NCBI GenBank assembly: GCA_020060465.1 | Contig: JAGVAD010000027.1 | Location: 1 to 56,403, forward strand | Source of the DNA: Anaerolineales bacterium | GTDB lineage: Bacteria; Chloroflexota; Anaerolineae; Anaerolineales; UBA4823 | DNA length: 56,403 nt | Direction of reading: 5' to 3' | The notes under the pieces: model-generated | Databases searched by the model: none | What the model saw: the letters and a program-made list of their open reading frames with translations, nothing else | Told to the model about the DNA's origin: nothing | Shown here: positions 1-9,124 of the stretch, one piece after another | Position numbering within the stretch: position 1 is the stretch's first letter | Layout of the letters: every line of letters begins with the position of its first letter | Made by a program: the position numbers and the translations under genes

Positions 1-71
1 AACCGCCCGCCTCCGCCGAGGTGCCGCGGTCGAAGGTTTTTGTCTAAGCCCACCCCACCACTTTCCCAGAT

Positions 72-1502
72 TTGAATCCGGCCACCAGCTATTCCAACGA
101 CCTGGTGGTAATGGCAAATTGCTACGAGGGCCTGACATTCTACAACCCGCCCGGCAGCGCCGAAATTCTCTCTCCCAAGCTGGCTGTGAGCTGGGAATCC
201 AACCCCGAAACCACCGAGTGGACTTTTAAGTTGCGCGAGGGCGTCAAATTCCACGACGGTGAGCCTTTCAACGCCGAAGCGGTCAAATATTCCATTGAAA
301 AGACTAAAGAGCTGGCCGTCGGCGCAGCCTATATTTGGGATCCGGTGCAAGAAATCCAGGTGGTGGATGAAAACACCGTCACCTTCAAGCTATCCTACGC
401 CGCACCGTTGGATCTGATCGCCTCCGCCAACTATGCCGCCTGGATCTTCAGCCCCAAAGCCTATGAGGAAAAAGGCGCCGATTGGTTCAACGAGGGCCAC
501 TGCGCCGGTACCGGTCCCTACACCATTGAGAGCTATGAACGCGGTTCGCGCCTGGTGATGGGTCGCTTCGCTGATTATTGGGGCGGCTGGAAAGAAGGTC
601 AGTTTGAGAAAGTGGTCTTCGAACTGATCGAAGATCCGGTCGTCTTGCAGCAGAAGATCGAATCCGGCGAGGCGGACTTCACCTATCAGGTTGCGCCCGA
701 TAACCTGCCCGCCCTACGGAACAACCCTGACCTGGTGGTGTATAGCAACCCATCTTTCCAGAACCTGGTTGGTCTGTTGAACACCGTCAAGCCGCCGCTG
801 GATAACAAGCTGGTGCGCCAGGCGCTTTCCTACTCATTCCCTTACGAGCAGTTCATCCAGGGAGTGATGGGCGAACGCGCCACGCAGTCCTACGGCCCGG
901 TGCCGGTGGGCATGTGGGGTCAATCGAAAGACGTGCCCCAATATCAGTACGACCTGGAGAAAGCCAAAGCTCTGCTGACCGAAGCTGGTTACCCAGACGG
1001 CGGCTTCAAGCTGCTGATGACCTTTGCCACCGGCGACCAGGACGAGCAGCAGGTCGGCGAACTGTGGAAGGCAGAGCTGGCAAAACTGGGCATCGAGTTG
1101 GAAATCCAGGGCCTAAACTGGGAAGCCCAATGGGACTTGGGTAAATCTGATCCGCAAAAAGCCCAGGACATCTTTGTCATGTACTGGTGGCCAGACCTGA
1201 TCTCGCCCTACAGCTTCTTGCGCTCTATGTTCCACTCCGAAGACGAGACGCTGTTCAACCTGGCGTATTATAAAAATCCGCAATTCGACGAATTGATTGA
1301 CCAGGCCAACGAGATCTCCGGCAGCGACCGAGAGAAAGCCACGCAGATGTTCATCGAAGCCCAGAAGATGCTGGTGGATGACGCCGTTTCGCTGTTTTTC
1401 TACGACCTGGCGAACATCCATATCGCCCGCGCCGATGTAAAAGGGTTTGTAGATAACCCAGCCTATCCGCATGTCGTCTTCGTCTATAGCCTGACCCGCT
1501 GA
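72..1502 (+). CDS. ABC transporter substrate-binding protein, family 5 (peptide/nickel type), 5' end missing or disrupted
   Basis: This is an extracytoplasmic solute receptor for a peptide-type ABC importer. The remaining part has the family 5 hallmarks: an early YEGL motif, a WTFKLREGVKFHDG stretch, GTGPY, and a C-terminal bilobal region, about 476 residues. The signal peptide is absent. Coding-like sequence continues upstream in the same frame but meets TAA at 45-47; before it the frame reads like a Pro/Ala linker ending KVFV, after it AHPTTFPDLNPAT. The TTG at 72 is only the first possible initiator after that stop and falls inside the conserved domain, so it is probably not the true start. 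Either the gene carries a nonsense mutation or the base call at the contig edge is wrong. Four transporter subunits follow in the same direction. Confidence 0.85.
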   Translation: MNPATSYSNDLVVMANCYEGLTFYNPPGSAEILSPKLAVSWESNPETTEWTFKLREGVKFHDGEPFNAEAVKYSIEKTKELAVGAAYIWDPVQEIQVVDENTVTFKLSYAAPLDLIASANYAAWIFSPKAYEEKGADWFNEGHCAGTGPYTIESYERGSRLVMGRFADYWGGWKEGQFEKVVFELIEDPVVLQQKIESGEADFTYQVAPDNLPALRNNPDLVVYSNPSFQNLVGLLNTVKPPLDNKLVRQALSYSFPYEQFIQGVMGERATQSYGPVPVGMWGQSKDVPQYQYDLEKAKALLTEAGYPDGGFKLLMTFATGDQDEQQVGELWKAELAKLGIELEIQGLNWEAQWDLGKSDPQKAQDIFVMYWWPDLISPYSFLRSMFHSEDETLFNLAYYKNPQFDELIDQANEISGSDREKATQMFIEAQKMLVDDAVSLFFYDLANIHIARADVKGFVDNPAYPHVVFVYSLTR

Positions 1503-1512
1503 TACAATTTTC

Positions 1513-1546
1513 GGGAGTTGCTTGCCAAAAACGGCAAGCAACTCCC
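1513..1546 (+). promoter_or_regulatory. Perfect 14-bp stem-loop between binding protein and permease
   Basis: The arms GGGAGTTGCTTGCC and GGCAAGCAACTCCC are exact complements around a 6-base loop. No T-run follows, so it is not a classic terminator. Hairpins at this place in ABC operons commonly protect the 3' end of the binding-protein mRNA or reduce read-through into the permease genes, giving an excess of receptor over permease. That role is inferred from position. Confidence 0.75.
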
Positions 1547-1560
1547 AGGACTGGGCTGCG

Positions 1561-2583
1561 ATGCAACGCTGGGAATATCTCCTCAAGCGCCTCTTCCTGG
1601 CGATCGTGGTGCTCTTCAGCATCTCGCTGATCACCTTTTTCATCGCCCGCGTCTTGCCCTCAGACCCGGCGGCAGCCTGGGTGGGGCCGCGCCCCACTCA
1701 GGAGCAGATCGCCAAAGCCACGCAGACCCTGGGGCTGGATCAGCCGCTGTATGTCCAATACTGGCGCTATCTCACCTCTCTGCTGCGCGGCGACCTGGGC
1801 GTTTCGATCAAATCACGCCAGCCCATTTTGACCGAATTGAAGACTTACCTGCCCGCCACGCTGGAACTGGTGATCGCCTCGATGATCATCGGCGAACTGA
1901 TCGGTCTGCCATTGGGCGTGCTCTCCGGCGCATGGAAAGGCGGCGCCCTGGATAATTTCTCGCGCATTCTGGCAGTGGCTTGCGTTTCAGTGCCCACTTT
2001 CTTTCTGGGGCTGTTATTGCAACTGGTCTTCTTCGCCCGCTTAAAGTTACTCCCGATCAGCGGGCGCATCTCCAACGAAATCGCTATTAATTATCCGATC
2101 ACGCCAATCACCGGCTTCTATACCATTGATACGCTGATTGCCGGTAACTGGCCGGCGTTTCAGGATGTGCTACTGCACCTGATTTTACCGGCGATCACCC
2201 TGGCAGCGTTTGGGCTGGGTTTATCCATTCGCATGACCCGCGCTTCAATTATCGAAACGCTGAATGAGAAGTATATCCTGGCAGCGCGCGTCGCTGGTCT
2301 GCCTCGCCGCACGATCCTGTTTGTTCTGGCTTTGAAGAACGCCATTATGCCCACCCTTAACGTGATTGGTCTGTCTTTTGTCTATTCACTGACCGGCTCA
2401 ATCCTGGTGGAGGTGATCTTCTCCTGGCCTGGTTTGGGTCAGTATTTGACCAACGCCGTCCTTTCGCTGGACTTTCCGGTTATCGTCTCGGTGACATTGG
2501 TCGTTACCGTGTTTTATGTGGCAGTCAACCTGGCTTTGGATCTGATCCAGGCAACCATTGACCCGCGAGTGACGCTGAGTTAG
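1561..2583 (+). CDS. ABC transporter permease, DppB/OppB type
   Basis: Inner-membrane permease subunit of the peptide-type importer, 340 residues. The N-terminus is typical of DppB (MQRWEYLLKRLFLAIVVLFS, then a long membrane segment and an LPSDPAAAW stretch). Several further hydrophobic segments follow, and the cytoplasmic EAA-type loop that contacts the ATPases is seen as AARVAGLPRRTILF. The ATG at 1561 is chosen over an upstream TTG at 1522, which falls inside the intercistronic hairpin and would add residues with no family match. The next permease begins 2 bases after the stop, so the two are co-translated. Confidence 0.92.
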   Translation: MQRWEYLLKRLFLAIVVLFSISLITFFIARVLPSDPAAAWVGPRPTQEQIAKATQTLGLDQPLYVQYWRYLTSLLRGDLGVSIKSRQPILTELKTYLPATLELVIASMIIGELIGLPLGVLSGAWKGGALDNFSRILAVACVSVPTFFLGLLLQLVFFARLKLLPISGRISNEIAINYPITPITGFYTIDTLIAGNWPAFQDVLLHLILPAITLAAFGLGLSIRMTRASIIETLNEKYILAARVAGLPRRTILFVLALKNAIMPTLNVIGLSFVYSLTGSILVEVIFSWPGLGQYLTNAVLSLDFPVIVSVTLVVTVFYVAVNLALDLIQATIDPRVTLS

Positions 2584-2585
2584 CC

Positions 2586-3497
2586 ATGCAGGGAGCACCG
2601 GGCATCGAAGTCTCGCCGTTTGTTGAGCCAGCGCCAGCCGCAACCTACTCGGAATGGCGGCTGATCTGGCGCTCGTTTCGCCAGGATAAACTGGCATTAA
2701 TCGGTCTGGCGATTATCCTGGTCTTTATTCTGGGCGCTGCCTTCGCTCCGCTACTGACGCCTTACCCCGAACAGGGGCGCGGCGACCCAAACATCCTGGA
2801 AAAATTCAAGCCGCCCAGCGCTGCTCATCCGCTGGGCACCGACTATCTGGGTCGAGACGTGCTGGCACGCGTGCTTTATGGAGGGCGTAGTTCGCTCTCC
2901 ATGGGCTTCCTGGTGGTGGTCATCGCCGTCCTGATCGGCGTGCCGCTGGGAGCGATTGCCGGTTACCTGGGCGGCTGGGTGGACGAGATCATCATGCGCG
3001 CCACGGACGTCTTCATGGCATTTCCATCCTTGCTGCTGGCTCTGGCCATTGCCTCGGCGCTGGGAGCGGGCTTTACCAACACCATGATCGCCATCGCCGT
3101 CACCTGGTGGCCCTGGTACACGCGCCTGGTTCGTTCGCAAACGCTTAGCCTGCGCGAACGCTTCTTTGTCGAGGCGGCGCGCAGCATCGGCCTGCCTGGT
3201 CACAAGATCGTTCTGACGCACGTACTGCCCAATGTGATGACGCCGGTGTGGGTGCAGGCGACCCTCGACTTAGGCTCGGCCATCTTAATCAGCGCGGCGC
3301 TGAACTTCGTCGGCCTGGGCGTTCAACCGCCAGCCGCCGATTGGGGCAACATGGTCAGCCAGGGCCGCCTGTATTTTATTGACCGCCCGTGGTTTGCCGG
3401 AGCGGCTGGCGCAGCAATCTTCCTCACCGTGCTGGCGTTCAACTTCATTGGCGACGCGCTGCGCGACGCCGCAGACCCTTACCTGCGCAGGACATAA
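2586..3497 (+). CDS. ABC transporter permease, DppC/OppC type
   Basis: Second permease subunit, 303 residues. A cytoplasmic N-terminal tail of about 25 residues precedes a conserved block (WRSFRQDKLALIGLAIIL) and the first membrane helix. A periplasmic stretch containing HPLGTDYLGRDVLARVLYGG is diagnostic of the OppC family. The EAA loop reads EAARSIGLPGHKIVLTHVLP. It sits between the DppB-like permease (2-base gap) and the first ATPase (4-base gap), as in canonical dpp/opp operons. It pairs with the neighbouring permease to form the translocation pore. Confidence 0.93.
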   Translation: MQGAPGIEVSPFVEPAPAATYSEWRLIWRSFRQDKLALIGLAIILVFILGAAFAPLLTPYPEQGRGDPNILEKFKPPSAAHPLGTDYLGRDVLARVLYGGRSSLSMGFLVVVIAVLIGVPLGAIAGYLGGWVDEIIMRATDVFMAFPSLLLALAIASALGAGFTNTMIAIAVTWWPWYTRLVRSQTLSLRERFFVEAARSIGLPGHKIVLTHVLPNVMTPVWVQATLDLGSAILISAALNFVGLGVQPPAADWGNMVSQGRLYFIDRPWFAGAAGAAIFLTVLAFNFIGDALRDAADPYLRRT

Positions 3498-3501
3498 CCG
3501 C

Positions 3502-4488
3502 GTGACCGAGCTGCTTACCGTCGAGAATTTGCATGTCGTCTTCCAGACCTACGCCGGAACGGTGTACGCCGTTAATGGCATGACCTTCAGCGTCCAGCCT
3601 GGCGAGATTTTCGGCCTGGTGGGCGAGTCGGGCTGCGGCAAATCGGTGGCTTGCCTGGCAATTTTGCGCATCCTGCCTGGGCATGGGCGCATCACCGCCG
3701 GGCGCGTTCTCTTCGATGGGCATGACCTGACCCAGGCCAAAGAAAGCGAGATGCAAGCCATCCGCGGCCGCCAGATTGCTATGATTTTTCAAGACCCATC
3801 CACCTCGTTGAACCCGGTGTTCACGGTGGGCAGCCAGATTAAGCGCATCATTCGCCATCACACCCAGGCTTCTCGCCAGGCGACGGAACAACGGGCGCTG
3901 GAATTGCTGGACGAGGTGGCGCTGCCTGACCCACCGCGCATCATGCAGGCTTACCCGCACGAATTGAGCGGCGGTATGCAGCAGCGGGTGATGATCGCTA
4001 TGGCGCTGGCATCGGGGGCGCGCTTGCTCATCGCCGACGAGCCAACCACCGCTCTGGATGTCACCATCCAAAACCAGATTTTGGAGCTGCTGGTGGAGCT
4101 GCGCCGGCATGTTGGACTCTCCATCTTGCTTATCACGCACAACCTGGGTGTGGTGGCTGAAACTTGCGACCGTGTTGGAGTGGCATACGCAGGGCAGATC
4201 GTAGAAATTGGCCCAACCAGCGAGGTGCTGCACACCATGAAGCATCCCTATACGCAGGGCCTGTTGGCAGCACTGCCCTCTGCACAACAAAAAGGTCGTG
4301 ATCTACTTTCCATTCCAGGCAGCGTGCCAAATGGACTGAGCGTCATTCCGGGCTGTCCCTTTCACCCGCGCTGCCCACACGTGATGGAGGTTTGCCGCCA
4401 GACGCCGCCGCGCCTGACTGCCGTCAATCCAGGAGAGGCGCAACATCAGGTGGCCTGTTACCTGTATTCGCCGGAGACCGCCCAATGA
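3502..4488 (+). CDS. ABC transporter ATP-binding protein, DppD/OppD type
   Basis: Cytoplasmic ATPase of the importer, 328 residues from GTG at 3502. An ATG-less extension upstream overlaps the permease gene and has no homology, so the GTG with the VTELLTVENLHVVF start is preferred. Visible motifs: Walker A GESGCGKSVA, Q-loop FQDPSTSLNP, signature LSGGMQQRVMIA, Walker B LLIADEPTTALD and the H-loop in LLITHNLG. The C-terminal Cys-containing motif GCPFHPRCPH marks the oligopeptide/dipeptide ATPase extension, which can hold an Fe-S cluster in some relatives. Its stop overlaps the start of the second ATPase (ATGA). Confidence 0.93.
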   Translation: MTELLTVENLHVVFQTYAGTVYAVNGMTFSVQPGEIFGLVGESGCGKSVACLAILRILPGHGRITAGRVLFDGHDLTQAKESEMQAIRGRQIAMIFQDPSTSLNPVFTVGSQIKRIIRHHTQASRQATEQRALELLDEVALPDPPRIMQAYPHELSGGMQQRVMIAMALASGARLLIADEPTTALDVTIQNQILELLVELRRHVGLSILLITHNLGVVAETCDRVGVAYAGQIVEIGPTSEVLHTMKHPYTQGLLAALPSAQQKGRDLLSIPGSVPNGLSVIPGCPFHPRCPHVMEVCRQTPPRLTAVNPGEAQHQVACYLYSPETAQ

Positions 4489-5474
4489 GCGATCAGATTT
4501 TGCTCGAGACGCGCCGTTTGTCCAAATATTTCCACCCGCGCCGGGGGTTGCTCTCCTCGAAAACGGGAACGGTGCGCGCCCTGGAAGACGTCAACCTGAC
4601 CATTTACCGCCAGGAGACACTGGGCGTGGTGGGCGAATCCGGCTGCGGTAAAACCACCCTGGGGCGAGTGCTGTTGAACTTGGTGAAACCCACCTCTGGC
4701 CAGGTAATCTTCGAAGGCCAGGATTTGAGCTCCCTGGAACGTGACGCGCTGCGACGCTTGCGGCGCGAGATGCAAATCGTCTTTCAAAATCCATATTCGT
4801 CATTCGATCCGCGCTTTTCGATGTTCCGCTCACTGGCCGAGCCGCTGACCACCCACACCAACCTGCGTGGGGCGGCGCTGGAGCAGCGTACCCGCCAGCT
4901 TGTACGCCAGGTGGGTATGCCAGAAGATGCTCTGTCCCGCTACCCGCACGAATTCAGCGGCGGGCAGTTGCAGCGATTAGCCATTGCCCGCGCCCTGGCG
5001 CTGAACCCGAAATTTATCGTCCTGGACGAGCCGACTTCCGCCCTGGATGTATCTGTGCAGGCGCAGATCCTCAACCTGCTGCGCAACCTGCAACGCCACT
5101 TTAAACTCACCTACTTATTTATTTCACACGATTTGAGTGTGGTTCAGTACATCAGCGACCGCATTGCGGTGATGTACCTGGGCAAGGTGGTAGAGCTGAT
5201 CGCTGCGCCCAGCCTGGTTGAGGGTCAGGCGCAGCACCCCTACACACGGGCGCTGCTTTCCGCTATCCCTGAAGTGCATCCAGAGGATAAGCGCGAGCGC
5301 ATCGTCATGCCCAGTAAAGCGCCCGACGCGGCGCGTCCGCCCTCTGGTTGCAGTTTTCATCCCCGCTGCCCGTTTGCGATGGAAATCTGCGCTCAGGTGG
5401 AACCGCCCCTGGAGCAGATCAGCGCCGAGCATTGGTCAGCTTGCCACTTGATTCATCAATCATTGCAGAATTAA
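4485..5474 (+). CDS. ABC transporter ATP-binding protein, DppF/OppF type
   Basis: Second ATPase, 329 residues, started at the ATG that overlaps the previous stop by four bases. The N-terminus LLETRRLSKYFHPRRG is typical of OppF. Motifs: Walker A GESGCGKTTLG, Q-loop FQNPYSSFDPR, signature FSGGQLQRLAIARAL, Walker B IVLDEPTSALD, H-loop ISHDLS, and the C-terminal SGCSFHPRCPFAMEIC motif. Together with DppD it forms the heterodimeric motor. The transporter genes end here, and a 27-base gap with a good ribosome site (GGAGG) leads to the DUF917 gene, which probably belongs to the same transcript. Confidence 0.93.
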   Translation: MSDQILLETRRLSKYFHPRRGLLSSKTGTVRALEDVNLTIYRQETLGVVGESGCGKTTLGRVLLNLVKPTSGQVIFEGQDLSSLERDALRRLRREMQIVFQNPYSSFDPRFSMFRSLAEPLTTHTNLRGAALEQRTRQLVRQVGMPEDALSRYPHEFSGGQLQRLAIARALALNPKFIVLDEPTSALDVSVQAQILNLLRNLQRHFKLTYLFISHDLSVVQYISDRIAVMYLGKVVELIAAPSLVEGQAQHPYTRALLSAIPEVHPEDKRERIVMPSKAPDAARPPSGCSFHPRCPFAMEICAQVEPPLEQISAEHWSACHLIHQSLQN

Positions 5475-5501
5475 TTACCTGACATCATATGGAGGAATAA
5501 C

Positions 5502-6635
5502 ATGCCTGCTGGAAAAATCGTCAATCTACAAGATGGAGAAGACCTGATTCTGGGCTGCCTGGTGCTGGGTGCCGGTGGCGGCGGACGCGCCGAGCGCGGA
5601 CTGGCGCTCATTCAAAGCGCGCTGGAAGAAGGGCTAACCCTCTCCTGGGTGGACGCCAACGAAATCCCCGATGATGCCCTGACCGTTCAACCCTACGGCA
5701 TGGGTTCAGTGGCTCCCATGTCGGAGACCGCCAAAGCGGAGATTCAGCGCGCCGGGCTGGTGGAGGTCTTCCCGCTGGACAGCATGGTAGAGGCTGTCAA
5801 AGAATTGGGCGCTTATTTGGGACAGCCAATCGGTTGCATTGTGCCTTCCGAGCCGGGCGCTTCCAACCTGCCGGAGCCGCTGGTGGTGGGCGCGCGCTTG
5901 GGTATCCCGGTGGTGGACGGCGATTATGCCGGGCGCTGCATCCCCGAAGAGATGCAAACCACCCCCTTTCTGACCGGCAAAAAGAGCTATCCATTCTCCA
6001 GCGTGGATCGCTGGGGCAATGTGGTCATCTGTCGCTCTGTGCAAAACGCGCACATGCTGGAGCGCATTGGCAAGATGCTGGCTGTTGCAGCTTACGGCAA
6101 TACCTCCATGGCTGCCACCCCGCTTTCCGGCAAGGAAATGAAAGAGATTCTGGTACGAGGTACGGTTAGCAAGGCGCTGCGCATCGGACGCGCCATTCGC
6201 CAGGCGCGTGAGACAGGCGAAGACGCAGTGGACGCCGCCGTGCGCGCCGCCGAGGGCTGGCGGCTGTTCGACGGCGTGGTCAGCGAAAAATGGTGGGAAG
6301 ACCGCGACGGCTATATGTTCGGAACGGTAACGGTCAACGGAGTGGGCAAATACGCCGGTCACACCTTCAAAGCCTGGTTCAAAAACGAGAACCACATCTC
6401 CTGGCTGGATGGTGAACCTTATGTGTGCAGCCCCGACACCGTTACCTTTCTGTACGAGGATGGAACTGGTCCCAGCAGCGCGCAAATCCAGGAAGGCGAC
6501 CGCGTCTCGGCTATCGGCATGAAGGGTGTGGAAGCTTTCCGCACGCCGTTTGGCCTGGACAAAGCCGCCGGCCCGCGCTATTTTGGCTTCGATATTGAGT
6601 ACCGCCCAATCGAGGAGATCGTCAGGGAGTTCTGA
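5502..6635 (+). CDS. DUF917 family protein (S-methyl-thiohydantoin desulfurase-like)
   Basis: A 377-residue protein with the glycine-rich N-terminal signature of DUF917 (GCLVLGAGGGGRAERG) and the conserved blocks VQPYGMGSVAPMSE and GVPVVDGDYAGR-like GIPVVDGDYAGR. The family is named in Pfam after a desulfurase acting on S-methyl-thiohydantoin; members often neighbour hydantoinases and peptide-type transporters. The precise substrate here is unknown. The start is supported by GGAGG 6 bases before the ATG. Position directly after an oligopeptide-type importer suggests it processes the imported compound. Confidence 0.82.
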   Translation: MPAGKIVNLQDGEDLILGCLVLGAGGGGRAERGLALIQSALEEGLTLSWVDANEIPDDALTVQPYGMGSVAPMSETAKAEIQRAGLVEVFPLDSMVEAVKELGAYLGQPIGCIVPSEPGASNLPEPLVVGARLGIPVVDGDYAGRCIPEEMQTTPFLTGKKSYPFSSVDRWGNVVICRSVQNAHMLERIGKMLAVAAYGNTSMAATPLSGKEMKEILVRGTVSKALRIGRAIRQARETGEDAVDAAVRAAEGWRLFDGVVSEKWWEDRDGYMFGTVTVNGVGKYAGHTFKAWFKNENHISWLDGEPYVCSPDTVTFLYEDGTGPSSAQIQEGDRVSAIGMKGVEAFRTPFGLDKAAGPRYFGFDIEYRPIEEIVREF

Positions 6636-6726
6636 AAATTGTGCAGCGCGTATTGAATTTCTCGCCGCAGCCACCGCAAGACTTTAAAAGCCTTGCAGGA
6701 AGTCTCAGCAGAGGCAATGAACGACA

Positions 6727-7767
6727 ATGAACCTGGGCGTAGAATCTCTCCCTGAATACCTGCATATCGAGCTGATTGCCGCGGCGCTCAAGTTGGTGAC
6801 CGACTTCCGCCCTGTGCAGCCCAGACAGCAAGTCTTGATCACCGCCGATACCTCCAGCGACTTGCGCGTGGCGCGGGCGGTCGCCGGGGCGGTTCAGGCG
6901 GTAGGCGGCATCCCCACGCTGGTCTGCTATCCAACGTTGCCGCAGCCCATGCAAGCGCCTCCCGCGCCGGTGAGCGGCGCAGCAGCAGCAGCCGACATCT
7001 GGTTCGATTTCACCGTCTCTTACCAGCTTTACAGCCCCACTTATCAGACAGCCCTCAAGCGCGGCTGCATCTACGTGTGCCTGACCGGCATGGATGTAGA
7101 TATGTTGGTGCGTACGGTGGGGCGCGTGCCTTACGAGCCGCTGCGCGCCATGGCTGAGTGGCTGTACCGTCATTCGCAAGCCGCTGAATTCGTGCGCGTG
7201 ACCAGTCCGGCTGGCACCGACCTGACCATGCAGGTTGACAAGGCTGGCGACCCTTTCTGGGAGCCGCTGCCAACGCATGGCGGCTATCCGCAGATGTTGG
7301 GCGGGCAATCCGGCTTTATGGCCTACCGCGAGAGTTATAACGGCATGTTAGTGTTCGATGGCGCGCTCTGGCCGCCGGCTGAACTGGGCTTGCTGCGCTC
7401 GCCAGTGCGCCTGCGCATTGTGGACGGATACATCAAGGAGATAGAAGGCGGGCATGAAGCAACGCTGTACACTCGCTGGCTGGCGCAAGCGAACAACCCG
7501 TATGTATATCTGATGGAGCATGCCTGTTACGGCTTCAACCCAGGGGTAACCCGCCCCAGTGGGCGCATCCTGGAAGATGAGCGCGTCTTTGGCTGTATGC
7601 AATTCGGCGTCGGCGCCACTCCGCTCGGTTCGCCGCTGCACAGCGACGGCGTGGCGTTGAATGCCTCCGTCTGGCTGGACGACCTGCAGATCGAGGAGAA
7701 TGGGCGCTATATCCACCCCGATTTGATTGAGTTTTGCCGCGCGATGGGCGCGCCGGGCTACAGATAG
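6727..7767 (+). CDS. M29/NicX-like metal-dependent hydrolase or ring-cleaving dioxygenase family protein
   Basis: A 346-residue protein resembling the family shared by M29 aminopeptidases and the 2,5-dihydroxypyridine 5,6-dioxygenase NicX. Visible features are an N-terminal domain with alternating helices and strands ([19 protein letters not shown]) and a C-terminal metal-site region with LHSDG (His-Ser-Asp, likely ligands) and SVWLDD. It shares little with the clear AmpS homologue at 16362-17618 on the minus strand. The gap to the DUF917 gene is 91 bases without a terminator, so the two are probably one transcription unit with the importer. Whether it cleaves peptides or a heterocycle cannot be decided from sequence alone. 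Confidence 0.7.
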   Translation: MNLGVESLPEYLHIELIAAALKLVTDFRPVQPRQQVLITADTSSDLRVARAVAGAVQAVGGIPTLVCYPTLPQPMQAPPAPVSGAAAAADIWFDFTVSYQLYSPTYQTALKRGCIYVCLTGMDVDMLVRTVGRVPYEPLRAMAEWLYRHSQAAEFVRVTSPAGTDLTMQVDKAGDPFWEPLPTHGGYPQMLGGQSGFMAYRESYNGMLVFDGALWPPAELGLLRSPVRLRIVDGYIKEIEGGHEATLYTRWLAQANNPYVYLMEHACYGFNPGVTRPSGRILEDERVFGCMQFGVGATPLGSPLHSDGVALNASVWLDDLQIEENGRYIHPDLIEFCRAMGAPGYR

Positions 7768-7787
7768 CGCCGCGGAATAAACTAACG

Positions 7788-8570
7788 ATGACAGACATCC
7801 GCCAGCACAATCGCCTGGCGTGGGATCGCCAGGTAGAGAAAGGCAATCGCTGGACGCAGCCGGTTAGCAGCGCAGAGATTGCCGCCGCCCGACAAGGGCA
7901 ATGGACGATCTATCTGACGCCGACCAAATCGGTTCCACGCCATTGGCTGGACCCACTGCCCGGCAAACGTATCCTTTGCCTGGCATCCGGGGGTGGTCAA
8001 CAAGCTCCCATCCTCGCCGCTGCCGGCGCGCAGGTTACTGTTTTGGACAACTCGCCCAAACAGCTTGCACGCGACCGCTTCGTAGCGGAGCGCGAGGGAC
8101 TGACAATCCACACTGTGGAAGGGGATATGGCAGATCTCAGCCAATTTCCAGATCAGAGTTTCGATCTGGTCGTGCATCCCGTCTCCAATGTCTTCGCGCC
8201 TCAGGTAAGACCTGTCTGGCGAGAAGCCTTCCGCGTGTTGCGCCCTCAGGGAATCCTGGTTGCCGGTTTCACCAACCCGATTATCTATCTCTTCGACTTC
8301 GCCCTCATGGAGCGCAGCGGCGAGTTGAAGGTCAGATATGCGTTGCCGTACTCGGATATCGAGCAATTGAGCGAGGAGGAAAAGCAGCGCTACCGAGAAG
8401 AAGGCATCCCGTTTGAGTTCAGCCACACTTTGGAAGATCAAATCGGCGGGCAGATCGAAGCCGGCTTCGTCATCGTCGGTTTCTACGAAGATCACGATCT
8501 TCAGGATGATGAAAACCCGCTTAATCGTTACCTGCCCACTTTTATAGCAACGCGAGCGCTCAAACCATGA
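7788..8570 (+). CDS. Class I SAM-dependent methyltransferase
   Basis: Cytoplasmic methyltransferase of 260 residues. Motif I reads [20 protein letters not shown], the acidic end of strand 2 is VTVLDNS, motif II lies around [19 protein letters not shown], and motif III around [12 protein letters not shown]. The substrate is not evident. The ATG at 7788 is chosen because it begins the conserved [17 protein letters not shown] opening of this subgroup; an earlier in-frame start would overlap the preceding gene. The stop overlaps the start of the next gene in an ATGA, indicating translational coupling. Confidence 0.85.
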   Translation: MTDIRQHNRLAWDRQVEKGNRWTQPVSSAEIAAARQGQWTIYLTPTKSVPRHWLDPLPGKRILCLASGGGQQAPILAAAGAQVTVLDNSPKQLARDRFVAEREGLTIHTVEGDMADLSQFPDQSFDLVVHPVSNVFAPQVRPVWREAFRVLRPQGILVAGFTNPIIYLFDFALMERSGELKVRYALPYSDIEQLSEEEKQRYREEGIPFEFSHTLEDQIGGQIEAGFVIVGFYEDHDLQDDENPLNRYLPTFIATRALKP

Positions 8571-8911
8571 ATGAAGACGCTGGGACACACACGGAAAACC
8601 AGATCCAACTGGCGGAAGACATCTCCATCCACATTTTCACCGCCTCCGCAGCAATGGTGGGCGTCTGTCTCACCGTCATTGGTATACTGCGCGTCGTTCT
8701 AACTGTACATCAGGATGAGTCTCTCATTGACGACATACTCGCCCTGGATGCGTTGATTTTTCTCATCTCCTGTCTGCTTTCATATTTTGCGCTACGCACG
8801 CGCGGGGCGCGCAAGATGGCGCGGTTGGAGCATTTCGCCGACGGCATCTTCATCATTGGGCTTTTTCTGATGGTGGTTATCTGTGGGTTGATTGTTTATG
8901 AGGTGCTGTGA
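8567..8911 (+). CDS. Small membrane protein of unknown function, three transmembrane segments
   Basis: A 114-residue protein with a short acidic N-terminus and three hydrophobic segments at roughly residues 18-43, 55-74 and 88-114. An [16 protein letters not shown] loop lies between the first two and a basic [13 protein letters not shown] loop between the last two, so the second loop is probably cytoplasmic. The ATG overlaps the methyltransferase stop by four bases, so the two are co-translated. No family with a known role is recognised. Confidence 0.72.
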   Translation: MNEDAGTHTENQIQLAEDISIHIFTASAAMVGVCLTVIGILRVVLTVHQDESLIDDILALDALIFLISCLLSYFALRTRGARKMARLEHFADGIFIIGLFLMVVICGLIVYEVL

Positions 8912-8956
8912 CGCATCTCTTCGACCAATCGCTTATTTGCATTGGCGTTATGATTT

Positions 8957-9091
8957 ATGCCTATTAAGTCAAGTGGCGCAAATGGGATAGCCCTTCTTTC
9001 GTTGGGTTTGCTCATCCGCTTCAAGGTCAATTCGACCTGGCTCATCCTGGGCGGCGCAATGACAGGCGTCTTGAAAGCCGCTTTCGACTGA
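8957..9091 (+). pseudogene. Remnant of the C-terminus of a chromate transporter (ChrA-like)
   Basis: Between two genes, a short open stretch ending in TGA at 9089-9091 reads ALLSLGLLIRFKVNSTWLIL then GGAMTGVL. This resembles the last transmembrane segment of CHR-family transporters, which end with an RFKVNPxWLVLxGAxxG pattern. A TGA at 8951 and lack of similarity upstream mean the rest of the gene is gone. It therefore looks like a decayed fragment. Identification rests on this one motif. Confidence 0.5.
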
Positions 9092-9124
9092 AACCCAACC
9101 CCAGCCGTGAAAGCGCGCCCAATT

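Noticed and set aside
3445..4290. Long minus-strand open frame opposite the DppD-like ATPase
   Set aside because: It is the antisense of a strongly conserved ATPase and encodes no recognisable protein.
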